Under the pieces are notes generated by a model that had not been told where the DNA came from, ran no database searches, and worked only from the letters and a program-made list of their open reading frames with translations. DNA of 64,000 bases, taken from assembly GCF_042100115.1 (NCBI RefSeq), contig NC_091274.1:2914001-2978000 (forward strand). The letters are read 5' to 3'. This document shows positions 1 to 12,800 of the stretch, one piece after another. A program made the translations under genes and the position numbers. How positions within the stretch are numbered: the stretch's first letter is position 1; every line of letters begins with the position of its first letter. The stretch comes from Alternaria dauci. Lineage: Eukaryota > Ascomycota > Dothideomycetes > Pleosporales > Pleosporaceae.

Positions 1-546
1 CTGGGGACAATCAGCAGGTAGCGGCAGACATGGTAATGTTGACATGCATGATGCCAGTATAATCCATGTCGCATGTCTACCCCGCGGCTGTGAGTGGCAG
101 AGGGCGATCGTGTGAAACGAGGCGTTCTCGTGATGGCGCGCTACAGAGACGCGCCCGGGACGTCGCCGTGCCAACGGTATGCTTGGCGCACCGTTCCAAA
201 ATAGTGTCGCGCAAACCACTATGACCACCCGCTTGCACTCTGATCTGCGCCCCATTTCCAGCAATTGCATCACTTTCGTCTTGTGTATACACATTGAGCA
301 GAATTGCTTACCGCATTGCCTCTGGCATACAAGTAGAGTGCGCGCTGTTTGAAGCCATTACCCTCGTTTGCACGCCCTTTCCTCTTGCTCTGCTTGCCGC
401 TTCCCCACCACTACCCTCGCCTATCCACTACCACGTCACTATCACACCGCATCGCAGACGGCGAGTAAAGTTTATACGCCCCACTGGCAGCGGATACATT
501 GCATGCGCGTTTGAGCATCGCATCTCGCCGGCGGGACGCAGCCACC
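1..546. other. Upstream region of ase1, no gene seen
   Basis: Short open frames occur here on both strands (for example 77-292 minus and 294-614 plus), but none shows a recognisable motif or splice context. The last 150 bases probably hold the promoter and 5' leader of the Ase1 gene, whose ATG sits in a good Kozak-like context (GCCACCATGG) at 547. Confidence 0.5.
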
Positions 547-2963
547 ATGGACACGAGCTACCTCGCCCAGCAGGTCACGACCATCATCGGCCAGCTGCAC
601 GGCTTGTTCGATGACATTGGTGTCCCCAGCCATGAGCGCGACTCGCGCGAAGCAGAGGTAAGGCGGAATCGAGTCTAGTATATGTGCGCCGTGGCTGACT
701 TTGTATAGTTGTTCTCTGCCCTATCCGAGACACTCCACAGCCAACTGCGGCAAGTCACCAACGAGAAACATGGGATGACCGAAGAGGCGCATCGCCTGCT
801 CAAGACAATTAGGCAGATGGAGGCGTCGCTCGAGGACAACAAGCCCAACCCCAACTACGAGGAGCACGACGACAAGGCCATCACCTTCCCCCTGACACGC
901 TGCCTCAAGGACCTCAAGGAGCGGTACAACTCCGTCAGCAAGGTGCACAAGGAGCGCTTTGAGCAGGTCAGGAAACTCGCCGAAGCCCTCGAATCGTATG
1001 CGTCGCATCTAGAGCCCTCGTTTGTAAAGATCAAACTGCCGCCGACCGCGCCTAATGCCACCGTTTCGCCCTCGTTCGACATCTCGCCCTCGTACGTCAC
1101 CAAGCTAGACAAGGAGTTCACGCGCGTATACGAGGAATACATCAGGCGCATAGACACTGTCAAGACCATGTGCCAGGAGATTATCCAGCTCTGGGCCGAA
1201 CTCGGCACACCACAAGCGCAAACTGACAGCGCAATCGTACAATGTCATCGCGACGCGCCTGAGCAGCTTGGCCTGCACAAGGACGATCTCGCGCAACTAA
1301 AGGCGAAGAAGGAGCGACTGATCGAAGAGAAGCGCGGTCGCGAACGACGATTAGGGCAGCTGCGCGCAACCATTGAGGAACTCTGGGATCGTCTAGGTGT
1401 TGAAGAGCGCGAGCGCAAGCAATTCCTCACCAGCAACCGCGGATGCGGCCTGCGCACCATCAATGAGTACGAGGATGAGCTGGCCAGGCTAAATGAGCTG
1501 AAGCGCCAAAACCTACACTTGTTCGTTGAGGAGGCGCGAGTGCAGCTCCAAGAACTTTGGGATGCGCTCTACTTCTCGGAAGAAGAGATGCTCGACTTCA
1601 CGCCCGCATTCTCCGATGTATGCAGTGACGCTCTGCTGGCCGCACACGAATCTGAAATCGCACGTCTTGAAGCGCTCAAGGAGCAGCGATTGCCCATACT
1701 CCAGAAGATCGACCGTCATCGCGAGCTGATCCATGAACGCGATGAACTGCAGCAATCGAGTCAGGACGCGACCCGTCTAATGGCACGTGGAAACAAGGGC
1801 GAGAGGCGCGACCCGGGCAAGCTCCTGCGTGAAGAGAAGATGCGGAAGCGCATCGCAAAGGAGCTGCCCAAGATTGAAACTGTGAGATCATCACGATGAG
1901 CAACGAGAGCTAGGCTAACACATCCCAGGACCTGCGAGTCACACTCGAAAGCTGGGAAGACGAATACGGACGCCCTTTCCTCGTCCACGGCCAACGATAC
2001 CTCGACGAACTCTACGCTGCTGCACAAAAAGCAGCGCCGCCGCCTCGCGCAAAGACACCCTCCAACAGCGGTATGCCTACCAAACCTGCAACCATCGGCA
2101 GATCATCACAAGCACCAAGTCGTGCCGGAACAGTCCGTGGTGGTGCGCCACCCAGCCGATCCAAGACCCCTGTGTCAAACTTTGGGCAGAGCGTATCCAC
2201 CGCAAGCATGTCGCGTAACACCTTTGGGCAGTCTGTCGGTCCATCGCAATTCGGTGCTTCGATGGCAGCGACAGCAGCGCAAAAGAGTCCCTCCAAGATT
2301 CCCTCTCGTACTGGAATGAATGGCACGATGACCGGCAGAATGTCACCAGAGAAGCGGCCACAGCTGTCACGGGAAGACTCAGCAACAATGCGCAAGATGG
2401 CGCCACCCATGGCTCCTCCTCCGCGCATGAAGGACCTGTTCGTGCCCCCGGAGCCCGCACCCGCAGAAACACCAATGAACCGTTTTGAGTTCAACCGTGG
2501 AGAGCGCAGCGAGAGCATCGTGCGCCAGGTAGCACCAGAGGATCCCTACGATGACCGATCGTACTTGGGCCGCACCATGCGCGGAGCCTACACACCTACA
2601 TACGCACCGCCATCGCTATCATCTGCTAGCAGTAGACAAATATCGCAAACCTCGTCGACTGGCACTGCCGCTACGGGCATGACCATGCAGTCTGGCTCAG
2701 AGAACTGGGAAACGTTTAGTGAGCAATCCGACGAGCTACCAGAGGAAGAAGTCGACTTCCACGCATACCGGCGGCAGATGAAGCGCTACACACCCGACGG
2801 CGGCCATGGTGTAGCCAGCCCGGGACGCATACAAGGCAAGAAGGTGCGCGGCATACGTAGCGTCGACACGGGCGAGCTCCTGACGGAGCAAGACGGTCGC
2901 ATGGTACGGGTCATCGAAGGCTCAGAAGCGGGCTGGACGACCGACGGCGACGACAGATACTGA
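547..2963 (+). CDS. ase1: Ase1/PRC1/MAP65 microtubule-bundling protein
   Basis: Anaphase spindle midzone protein that crosslinks antiparallel microtubules. Three exons fit: 547-657, 709-1881 and 1929-2963, joined by introns of 51 and 47 nt with GT-AG ends and kept phase, giving about 772 aa. The N-terminal 400 residues are acidic, helical and coiled-coil-like, as in the dimerisation and spectrin-like rod of MAP65. The spectrin-type microtubule-binding part shows conserved stretches such as LFVEEARVQLQELWDAL and EEKMRKRIAKELPKIE, and exon 3 opens with LESWEDEYGRPFLVHGQRY, all typical of the family. The C-terminal third (from about residue 450) is Ser/Pro/Arg-rich and disordered with many SP/TP sites, which in relatives are cyclin-dependent kinase targets (inference here). 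The first exon was found by the Kozak ATG and the frame match across intron 1. Confidence 0.93.
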
Positions 2964-5290
2964 GGAAACTCTTTCCTCTGTCCTAGCGACAACAACTCCA
3001 CTTGGGCCCTTCTTTTCTTCCATGTCGACATGACTGCATGCGTTCTCATGCGATCCACGACGCTTGTTTTACCGCTACGGCCGCTTTTGACCTTGCGCTC
3101 GTTTATGCTTCATTCAGCCTTGTAGTTGCTTCTTCCTTGTAATTGCGTGCATGCATTTCTGGCGGCTCAATTCGGCGTTAAAAGGACCCTGAAAATTTTC
3201 ACTTCGACTCACCCTCGCAGCCGTTACCAAGCGGCCGCACAAGCGGGGACTGGGATATTCGCCACGTAGGGATGTCGCTGCATGTCATTACCCTCTCCCG
3301 CAAATGCGACCGGCCGGCGACGGTGCCGCGCCCGTTCCGGTAACGCGAGCCTGTGTACCTGCCCAGGTGGCACCCTCTTTGTTGCATTTTTTTCTCTCGT
3401 ATCACTTGCTTCCTTTTCAGCGGTAGGGTTGCGGTTCCATTGGCGTTGGTTGGTGTGGGATTGCAACCTCGAAAGCGTATATACTGGATAGCGCGCCATG
3501 CGCTCTCCCTGCCCTTGTATATTTTGTTTGCGTCTGTCAAATTTTCTATTCCTTGTGCGAGGGACGAAGCGAGAGATGGTGCATACGGCCCGCCTGAAAT
3601 GAGTGGCAGGCTGATCTATGTGTGTCTGTGTGTGTGCTGGCTGGTGAGGAGACGTGTACTATTACGATTGAACAGAATGCAGAACATTCAGAGAACTATT
3701 TGTGGACCAACTGTGACTCGAGGAATCATGCTGAAGATGAAACAAATGCAGGCGCACGCAATGGGCAGGACGCCGAGAGCCGAGACAGAGCTTCTTCCAC
3801 TGTGCCGTCGAAGTGATTTCGTTCCTTCCTCTTTTGCGAGATGGAGAGACCGTGCGACAGAAGGTACTCCGTTCCTTCCTGTTTGGCACAAGAGATCCCG
3901 TAGGCTCGATGAAGCAGGTGCAGTTGCTATGACTGTGCCCTATTATGCAAGGCCGTTGGGAGGAGCCTCAACCTGTTCCACGTTCCGACTAATTCCATGG
4001 TGAACACGAGCTCTGTGTTCCGCGACAAGTTGGCAACCCTGGCGCATCGGTGGTATTATGACGACTGCGCAAAAGCGCCGTTATCATCGAGTGGGAATAA
4101 AGTTCCCCCTGTCCACTCCACTCCACACGACACCACCTCTTTTTTCTCTGGAGCAGCGAGGAGCGGGCATGCACCCCGCAGGACCGATGCGGTGCTAGCG
4201 CGCGAGACGGCGCGGACCTGCAAGACAGAAGTTACATGCGTTTGAAGCGAGATATGGGCGAAGAGATAAGGATAGCGGATCTGACAGGCCCGACGACGCG
4301 ATTCCCACCCAAGCCCCCAACCATGACCGGAAGGGCAGCGCGGTCTTACCGCGCATGGCGCTCTGCATGCATGCCAGCCACGTACAGTCATGGTTTGATG
4401 TCTAGGCAGATGAAGGGGTCATGGTGACGGGTGTTGAGCTAGCGCGGGATACGACTTGTCAGAGTGAATGCTAAGATGAATGAGCTGAAGATGGCTGTGG
4501 GTGTGAGGGTGACTCGACCGCGTGTGTGATGAGGAGTGTCTCAGAGGGCTGTTTTCCGGGCTTCCAGCGTCCAGCTTCCAGAAGGCAGGCGGGCGTGGGG
4601 CGACAGGGCTGAGGGCGGAGGTGGCGGCCAAGGCCAATCAGGGGATGCCCGTAGGCGATCACCCTCTGTCGAGTGTTGTGCATGCGGGACCGACCGGGGG
4701 CTGTCAGAGGACGGCCATGTCTGGTACTGTCTGCTGCCTCGAGTGAAGCGTGATTGATCAGCGCAGCTTGGGCGTGGCGGCAGCAGAAGGACACGCAGTC
4801 TTATCCTCTCAGCCCGCCAGCAGCTGGTCCGAGAAAAGCTGCCTCGGAGGGGATGCTCTGTGCTCTCGTGTCCCGAGGCTTGATAGGGAGCAAGGTGCGC
4901 TCCCACGCGTCGCCTGTCCTTTATTACTTTACTTATCGCTGCCCGATAACCCTGAGACCCCAACGTCGTCATCCCTCCCTTATCACCACTATCACCACCG
5001 AGGTACTGCCAGACTACTTACCTGTCCAACGTCCTCGCAATACACCTACTGTACTCGCTTGCCTTTTATTTCTCCATCTACGTGCGCGACAGTGCGTCGG
5101 CGATCCTCGGCACACGTATTCCCTGTAGTCTGATGTTGCCCTTGCAGCACCATCCAATCGCCAGCCAGCAATAACGTAAAGAAATCCGACGGCCACACGT
5201 CACTTATAGCCTAGCCAGCACCAGCCGTACCTGGATCGACCCAAGCTGTTAGTCACGGGGGAAACGCCTTCAGGGCCCAAACCAACGAGA
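2964..5290. other. 2.3-kb intergenic stretch, no supported gene
   Basis: This interval holds the 3' flank of ase1 and a long upstream region for the gene at 5291. The longest open frame (3353-4003 plus) has a random-looking composition rich in Arg, Cys and Trp and no motif, so I do not call it. A (TG)n-like patch lies around 3618-3640. The last 400 bases are CT-rich and may be a transcribed leader, possibly with a 5' UTR intron. Confidence 0.45.
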
Positions 5291-6748
5291 ATGATGTACT
5301 CGCCAAGGTCCTTTCCTTACCTCCAGTCTTCTCCACCACGCACCACCAGATCAAAGTCCGAAAAGATGGGCACGCGAGCGCGACCCAGCCCGTCACCGAG
5401 AAGTGCCATGCCTGCCACTGTGGAAACCAACACGCAATCTATGAACAAGAATACGACAATCTCAAATACCGAGGCCGCTACCACTCAGCCTGTCGTCATC
5501 CCGCCCCGAACACCTCTCAAGTCAGCAACCTCGACACAGACTGTGAGAATGCGAGGACAGAACGGTGGCAGACCTTCCCGCAACTCGCAGAGCCACGATG
5601 CCAAAGCTCTACCACCGGCCGTTGCAGCCTTGCTAGCCGTTACCGCCATTCCCAAGATGCCCACCCGCCGACGACCGCGTTCGACGACTGACAGGAGGAT
5701 TTCCATGGACGAGTTGATACAGGAGTGGAGGCAGGACGATTCCGACACTCCGCCTTCGCTTGTTGGCTCGCCCATGGACCTGCTACTTGGCCGCGTAGAC
5801 GAGTCCGATGATGAGTACAACAGCGTCTTGAGCATGGAGCACGAAAAGGGCTCTTTCTTGACTTCAAGATCCATCTCGAGCGACTCAATATCTACCCTGC
5901 CGCCTTCTCTGGACTTTGAGGACCCGTCGTTTGCATCACATTGGGACAACCTTAGTACACCAGACTCGCTCGGCAGGAAGTCACTGCCGGAGCGCCGGGA
6001 GAAGGTTGTCTCATCACCGCCCAAGGAAGACTGCGTCCTGGACCATCCGCTGCTACACTTTGGCCCCGACGAGTGCGAAGACATTATTGCCACAGACATT
6101 AGCGAGACGGTCACTCCAGTACCTTCAAACGAGCGGTTCCGGTCATTCAAGTCCAACTTGACTGCATCGCTTCAAGCGCTAAAGTTGGCCGCGAAATCAT
6201 TCTCCAACTTCACAGCTCCCAGCGTTCCGCCAGATGATTTCCTTACCCGGTCGCTGCTGGCACCCAACTACACAAGCGAGATGCGACCAAAACACGTCGA
6301 AGGCCTACCATCACCGGAACTGCGACGATACCTGAACCCACAGCCCGCGCCAATCTCACCAACTGAATTGTCAATGCATCTCCACGACTCGCTCACCCTG
6401 GATGTCGACGCCGAACCCCACGCGCCAATGATCCAAATGCAGACTTACGAGCGCCGAGGACGATCGCAAAAGTCGCGCCGGAGTCGCGCCACGGATCCCT
6501 TTTCCGAGGCAGGACGAGTCCTCTCCAACGACGCACCTACCGTCCGGCAGCGCGAGCCCCGCGAAAACAGCGACTTTCTGCGTGTCATTGTGCTCGAAAT
6601 GAATATGCGCCGCGTGGGCAAACTCGACACAAAGGCCGTTGGCAAGGCGCGTATTTGGTTGCCGCCAAGGAAGCCCGCGTCCAGCAAGGCACCTGCTGTT
6701 CATAGCGCAAGCGGTGTGCCGCTTAGATGGGTGCCTGTTGCCGTGTGA
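5291..6748 (+). CDS. Disordered fungal protein of unknown function
   Basis: Single open frame of 485 aa starting at the first of two adjacent ATGs. Most of the chain is low complexity and rich in Ser, Pro, Thr and Arg, with an acidic patch near residues 145-180 (QEWRQDDSD, GRVDESDDEYNS). The C-terminal part looks more ordered: residues about 425-465 read ENSDFLRVIVLEMNMRR followed by GKARIWLPPRK. I recall this kind of ending from uncharacterised proteins of other filamentous ascomycetes, but I cannot name a domain. No signal peptide or membrane segment is seen. Codon use and length without stops support a real gene. Function unknown; a regulatory or scaffold role would be a guess. Confidence 0.75.
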   Translation: MMYSPRSFPYLQSSPPRTTRSKSEKMGTRARPSPSPRSAMPATVETNTQSMNKNTTISNTEAATTQPVVIPPRTPLKSATSTQTVRMRGQNGGRPSRNSQSHDAKALPPAVAALLAVTAIPKMPTRRRPRSTTDRRISMDELIQEWRQDDSDTPPSLVGSPMDLLLGRVDESDDEYNSVLSMEHEKGSFLTSRSISSDSISTLPPSLDFEDPSFASHWDNLSTPDSLGRKSLPERREKVVSSPPKEDCVLDHPLLHFGPDECEDIIATDISETVTPVPSNERFRSFKSNLTASLQALKLAAKSFSNFTAPSVPPDDFLTRSLLAPNYTSEMRPKHVEGLPSPELRRYLNPQPAPISPTELSMHLHDSLTLDVDAEPHAPMIQMQTYERRGRSQKSRRSRATDPFSEAGRVLSNDAPTVRQREPRENSDFLRVIVLEMNMRRVGKLDTKAVGKARIWLPPRKPASSKAPAVHSASGVPLRWVPVAV

Positions 6749-9700
6749 AATGCATTTTGGTCAGGACAATTCCCATCAGGCCGTGACTGCGGTATTCGGT
6801 TGCGTCAACGACTTCCAAGGTTGGGCATGCACGCAGGTCTTGGTACGGTACCCTCGATACGTTCACACGACAACGACACGACACGACACGCCCACGAACC
6901 GAGACGAGCTGCATGCATGCGTGTTGCGAAAAAAGCTCCACCTACGTAGCGCATCGCAATGCACAATATTCGATCCTTGGTCATTGGCGGGCGTATTTGG
7001 CGACGTCGATCCCGGATTCAGATTCTCCGAGGGATCGCATCACCTGCCGCGGTATAGCGCGCGAGCGGACCGGGTTGCAGTGGAGCCTCCGATTCCGCGC
7101 CGTCGAGCAAGAATTCCTGGTCTTAGTATAGGGTGGTCGGTCACGTCACGCCTGCACCGTTGGCGTGGGTGGAGGATCTGGCGGAGAGAATTGGGACATG
7201 GGTTATTCTTGCACGTGCGTGCTGCAGAATCCTTTGCGAAACAACGTCAGGTTAGGAGAGTCGAAGGAAGAACCAAGCAGGTTTATTGCAGGAAGGTTGG
7301 CCGCGCGCGAGGTTCGCTCGGCGATACGCAGGTTTCGGTGGTTCGCCGGGAACGCGTGACCTCGACACACGACACACACGTCGCGGATAAACGTCACAGT
7401 CGCATGCTTACACCCAACGGTCGCACGCTTCCCTTGCAACGGTCGATACCCACACACATACACCATCCGGTGAATACTGGTTAACCGGTCGCTACTCTCG
7501 CTTCGCTGCAAAGCAGAGCTGGGGACATCCCTTCCCACGATGCCGACTGTGGAATTTTCCACAAGGCACAACCCCACTCGGCAGTTCCACAATGCCGGGT
7601 CTCGCCGACGCTACAGTCGCTACAGTGGGGGTGCGACTGGGAAATTCGTGTTACACGTTTATATCGAGCAAAACAATGCCTTCGGGGATGGGGACTAGGG
7701 GACAATTAACTGGTTCAGAGCGTCTACGAGGGATTTCCGAGGCGGGTACCTTTCATCTATTTTTTTCCTCTTCCATCGTTGTTTTTCCGTACCGTCGTAT
7801 GATTTTACGCGTATTAGCGGAAGTTGCCATTTTTTCCACTGGTTTTTTGGTTCCGGTTGTCAAGTCTCAAACTTGCATTTCCGCTATGGGAACAGTTTTT
7901 TTTTCCTTCCTTTCTTGCAAGCATTGGCATGAGTCGGCGCATGGGGTTATTGGGCGTTTTGTGCCGCGATGGAGCATAGGACGGTCAAGCGCTGACCGCT
8001 GCATTTTCGTTTTTCTTCTTTCGTTGTCGGTGCATTTTGAGCGACGAAAGACGTTCTTTTTTTTCGCGTCGCATAACTAAAGTACACACATACCATTTGC
8101 ATTGCATCGCTTGTTGAGCGATCTAGATTGCTGGTCAGACTTCACAGTCGCATTCCTGGACGTATTTATAGTATTTGGTTTGAAGTATATATATATTAGA
8201 AACAATAAGTACATAGCAAAACAATTTAAAAGATGAAATAAATAACCGACACAGCCTACGGTGTGGTGATGTGGATGCGTGGTAGAGGGAAATGGATATG
8301 TTACGCGTGTCTTCTTGTATGCTGCATTCTGTATCAAACCTCAAGCCTGAGAACAACTACCAAAATTTCCGTTACTGCGCAAGAAGAGAGTGCATACCTC
8401 GAGAACGTATAACTTACAAATGTCGCCTTATTTGCCGTTGATATTCTACCCATCGCGCTCTTCCGCTCTATGCTTATGCTTAGTGAGTTTTCATTTAGTC
8501 GTTCACTGCGACGTACACAGCCTGATAACCTCGGTTGGCTTCGTGTTACAGGCCTCTACGATGATAGGACGCAGGAGATAGAAGGTCTTATATGCTAGAA
8601 TCTATCGCGTTAATCAAGAATGTAACAGCGTAGTAACTCCCTGTCAGATACAAAAGTTCAAGCCCGTCTCAAATACGCAGTTCCTTGGTGTTGTATGTTT
8701 TGTAGGTTGTTAAAAGTATAACAGTGAATATTAAACAGCGCACACGATTTCTTGTGCAGGGGCAAACTGTGTGCATTATAGAAAAAGAAGGCGTAGTAAT
8801 ACTAAAGAAGAGCACGGGTGCCTCGTGAGTGTCGTGTGTTGCCTTGGTTCATACCGTGCGAGGTGTGGTAGAGCATTATGAGAAGTGTCGTGCAGGCAAG
8901 CAAAAATGAAAGTCGCAGTATATACACCCATCTTCCTGTGCGCCAAAACAGCAAAAAGAAGAGATGTTTGATGACCTAACCAGGGGTCGCTGAATGATAC
9001 GTTAGTGCCTGTGTTCGAATGGGCTGCATTCTTGTGTGCTACTTACAACCTGGAATCTCTTGATATCGAACTAAATCGTAGTCAAGCGCCTTGCCATTGG
9101 GCCATTAGGCCAGTTGTACTGGTTGTTGATGGACAAAAATCAACATTACCAATAAATATCCTCAATTTTTTTCTCACATCCCCTCGACCGACGGTGGCAA
9201 CATGTCCATCACCTTGTGACGAAAATCACTGTGTGGTGGGGCACACAGCAGCCACAGCAGGGAAGCAAACCAAGTGGGGAAGAGTCTTCGTCTGCCGATC
9301 GGCTGCCGACATGGCACCACGCCGCGAATATGCGTCGCTGTAATCAACAGCTAGTCGTAAGACTTTCCTCTCTAGGCAATAGTCAGATGCCGCCGTGACG
9401 CATGACAGTGATCGATGGTACATCTGCGATACCTTCTTTTCTAGGCAACTCGTCGTTCTGGCTAGGGACAATAATCATCGCGATACAATAGGCTTCCAAC
9501 AGGAGACGCAAGCGTTTTGACCCACTCCTGGACGCTTGATGGTGAAGGAAGGCATCGCTGCCTGTCCAAGGGAACGATACATATTCGTTTGCAACAATGA
9601 TGTACTTGTTTCTTGATCTCCTTGATTTCATGTCCATGTGTGTGATGTCTACCCAGCAGCATTACGAATTCGTAAAAAAGAAAACAAAACGCAGCTGTAC

Positions 9701-9846
9701 AACCGAAAATCGCCTTGACTGTCGCTTCGAGGACTCACCACAATCACGATAGCAAAAAGAAAAACCCCAATGTAAAATACATACAGTCCCCGCGATACGT
9801 CCAGTCCCACGACAATACCACCCACCATCCTCACCACCAACCCCAC
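6749..9846. other. 3.1-kb intergenic stretch, no supported gene
   Basis: Region between the disordered-protein gene and the 3' end of tel1. It contains poly-T runs around 7740-8060 and AT-rich sequence near 8160-8240 and 8590-8780. Several open frames of 60-280 codons exist (for example 6639-7484 and 7592-8080 plus), but they have no domain signature and the first overlaps the previous gene out of frame. I see no tRNA or structural RNA. Confidence 0.45.
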
Positions 9847-12800
9847 CTACGCATAACTCGCCCACCCCATATACAAAACCGCCAAATTCTTCTCATCCGT
9901 CGCCTGCTGGATAAGCTCATTCACCGTCGCCTTGGTACTCAACGTCTTACTCAACTTCTTCTCCACCACACTCAACGCCCTACCCGCCTCACCAGCCTGC
10001 TCCTCCCTCTCTCTCTTCTTATGACTACTATCATGCACTATACCCGCAGCAGCAGCTGCTACTGCCGTTGTCGTCTCCTCCTGACCCGACGGCGCAGGCG
10101 TACTACCCGGCGCCACAGTCGTTGAGCGCGCCGTGCCATTTGTGCCCGTTTCTTGATTAGCTTCTTGCATCCGTTTCGCTTTTGTAGGCGTCACGCTCCA
10201 GTTGACGAGTGGATCGTAGCGCAAGACATTGAGTAGTGTCATGATTGATTCTCGTTCTTCGCGTAGCGTGTCCATGGTAAATTCGCAGCAGCGACGGAAC
10301 ACACCTTCCGTCTTGGTATAGCCCATGCCGTCCACTAGGTCGCGAGTGAGACGGAATGGCACGACTTCGGGTACGGGTAAGACCCGGCCGGCTTCGAAGC
10401 TCACGCCGAGATCGATATGTACGACTTCACCTGTCTTCTCGTCGAGCAGGATGTTATGGCAATGGCGGTCGCCTAAGCCGAGAACGTGGCCTAGGATGGA
10501 GATAGCGGCCGTGGAGCGTGTGTAGGCTAGACGGCGCTCGAACCATTCGTCTGGATCCTCGAAGCGTTCGAGCAGGAAGTAGCGCATGACAGGGTGGAAA
10601 TTGTCTGCTATCTTCTGCCACACCTTCACACGCGTTGTGAGTGAGTCTTGCTGGCATGCGCCTATTTCCTTGCGACACCTCTCTGGCTTGTAATCGTTTG
10701 GATAGTACTTCTCGTGAGCTGGCATGACCCAGAGATGCAGCGGGATGGTGTTCTGGACAAATTCCATGAGACCCGAACGTGTCGAGAGCGGCAAGACTTT
10801 GTATGTACGAATGCCGAGGTTGCGTATGCGCGTCGCAGTGTGGTTCTTGAGTAAGCGTGATACTTGGTCGAAAACTTGCTCCATGATTGCATCTTGACGG
10901 AGGTCGTCGTTTCCAGATTTGAACTAAATTTATCAGCATACACGCTTCCTGCATGAACCGTCTTCGTTGCTTACCAGTTGCTTGTACGGTCTGCCATCAG
11001 TGCCCTTAGCAGTAATGACCTTTGGCGCACTGAGTCCATTCGCAATCGTCATAGTTGACTTGAAGCCTGCGATCCTCGGCAAATCGCTGTAATTCATGTT
11101 GGGTCGAACCTCAATCTGAAGCGTGGCAGGCGGAACATTAAGCTTTGGTATCTTGCTCACCAACTCCCGTGATTCCTTATACCGATCGAGCGGCAGCTCC
11201 CGGCCTTGTTGAGTGCTTTCCTTCTCGCCTTTGAACATTGCTAGATGGTGGTATAATTCGTTGGACTGGAAGATAGAACTCCAGTACGAGCGGCCTCTCT
11301 TGTCAGTACTGAGCGCCGTTGCAAGCCCACCTGCGGCCTTTTGACGAGATTTGGCGGATTCGTCCTTGGCGCGGACGACATCTTCCCTGGAGGTAGCGGC
11401 AACTTTCATCTACCTTGTTGTTAGCGAAAGGTACGCTCGCAGATTTGCTTCCCACAAGAGCAGGAAGGTGGCAAACTTACCTGAATCGCAAAGATCTGAT
11501 GCATGCCATGGAATGGGTGATCTACACATATACGGAAGACTAGCTCCATCAACAAGTGCTGAAAGTCATTCTCCTCAGCTTGCAACCGTGACGACAGCTG
11601 GTTCATCAACAATGCAAACTTCCCGCTAGGCACATCCTTGAGATATGCCTTGACAGCTTGGTTCGCCAGTGGTGTATCAGAGTACTCCAGCCACAAGGAG
11701 AACACTCGGAGCGCATCGTGGTTGTACTCGTCGCTAGCGAGAAGGGAAAGCAAGTAGTTCTCAAGACACTGGCGTAGAAACTGCTCGCGGCCTTTGCGCA
11801 TCCTTTCGTATTCTGCATTGTCGAGATCGTACCAGGTTTTGGCACGACGGGCGTTTCGATGGTAAGTCTCGCGCATTCCTTTACTCTTGTCGGTCTTGGA
11901 TAGCTTGGCAAAATCGTGGTACTCTTGCAGCTTTCGGTCCATCACTGTCTTGATGCGGTTCATGTCTTCAGCGGCTTCAGGGCTCTGCAGTTGTTTGTCG
12001 CAGAACAGAGCGAACTCGTGGAAAACTTGGCCCGGGCCTAAGCCTTCCTTTTGGCCTTTGAGTTCGCGAATTGCTGGTTGCAGATACTCTTCCATGATCA
12101 CGTCCGGTTTGGCAAGGCGGGCTTCAGCCAGATGGTGACCCTAGTTTTGTTAGTGGAAAGAAACATACTTGTATCTCTCGCTCCTTACCAGTCGAGCAAG
12201 CAATACCGGCAAGCTCAGATCGATATTCTGTGAGTCGAAGTCGGCATGGTCGATTAGGTGCTGACGCATTCTTATCGAGATCTCGGTCTCGCCTTGTTCC
12301 CAGAGTACATTTGCTACCTCATGCTGAGCCGTAGCCTCAATGTCTAGTCCGATAGCCTTGCATTCTGGTACAATGTCTGAGAGGTAGGTGACACTTGCGA
12401 GCGACTCTTGAAGTGCACCGTGCTTCCTGCAAAGACTGGAAGAAGAAACCAGGGCTTCAACCTCCATACCCCGTATAGTCGCAGTCCGGGTATGTAATGA
12501 GTCGACAAGAGCAACGTTCGTTCCGATTACGTTAAACAGCGTCTCGCGACATGACAAGAGCTGGCGCACGTCGTTGAACCTAGCCATAGTGAGTGGACGA
12601 ACTTTACATGATGTCAAGGGTACTTACTCGCCAGCGCGCATCCACTTCTCTCGTGCCTTCATTCGATCCCAGATATCCATCAAATGCTCTGATCGCTCAG
12701 CTTTGATCACCTCGTCTGCTTCCGTGAGTGCTCCAAGCGTTCGCAGCCGGATCTTTGTAGATATCGCCGAGCTATCCTTCCCGCACAGGAAGTTCATAGT

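Noticed and set aside
3353..4003. 216-codon plus-strand frame in the ase1-downstream gap
   Set aside because: Composition is random-like, no motif, no splice context; expected by chance in GC-balanced DNA.
6639..7484. 281-codon frame overlapping the end of the disordered-protein gene
   Set aside because: Begins out of frame inside a better-supported gene and shows no domain.
7592..8080. 162-codon plus-strand frame with Phe-rich end
   Set aside because: Phe runs derive from poly-T tracts; typical of non-coding intergenic DNA.
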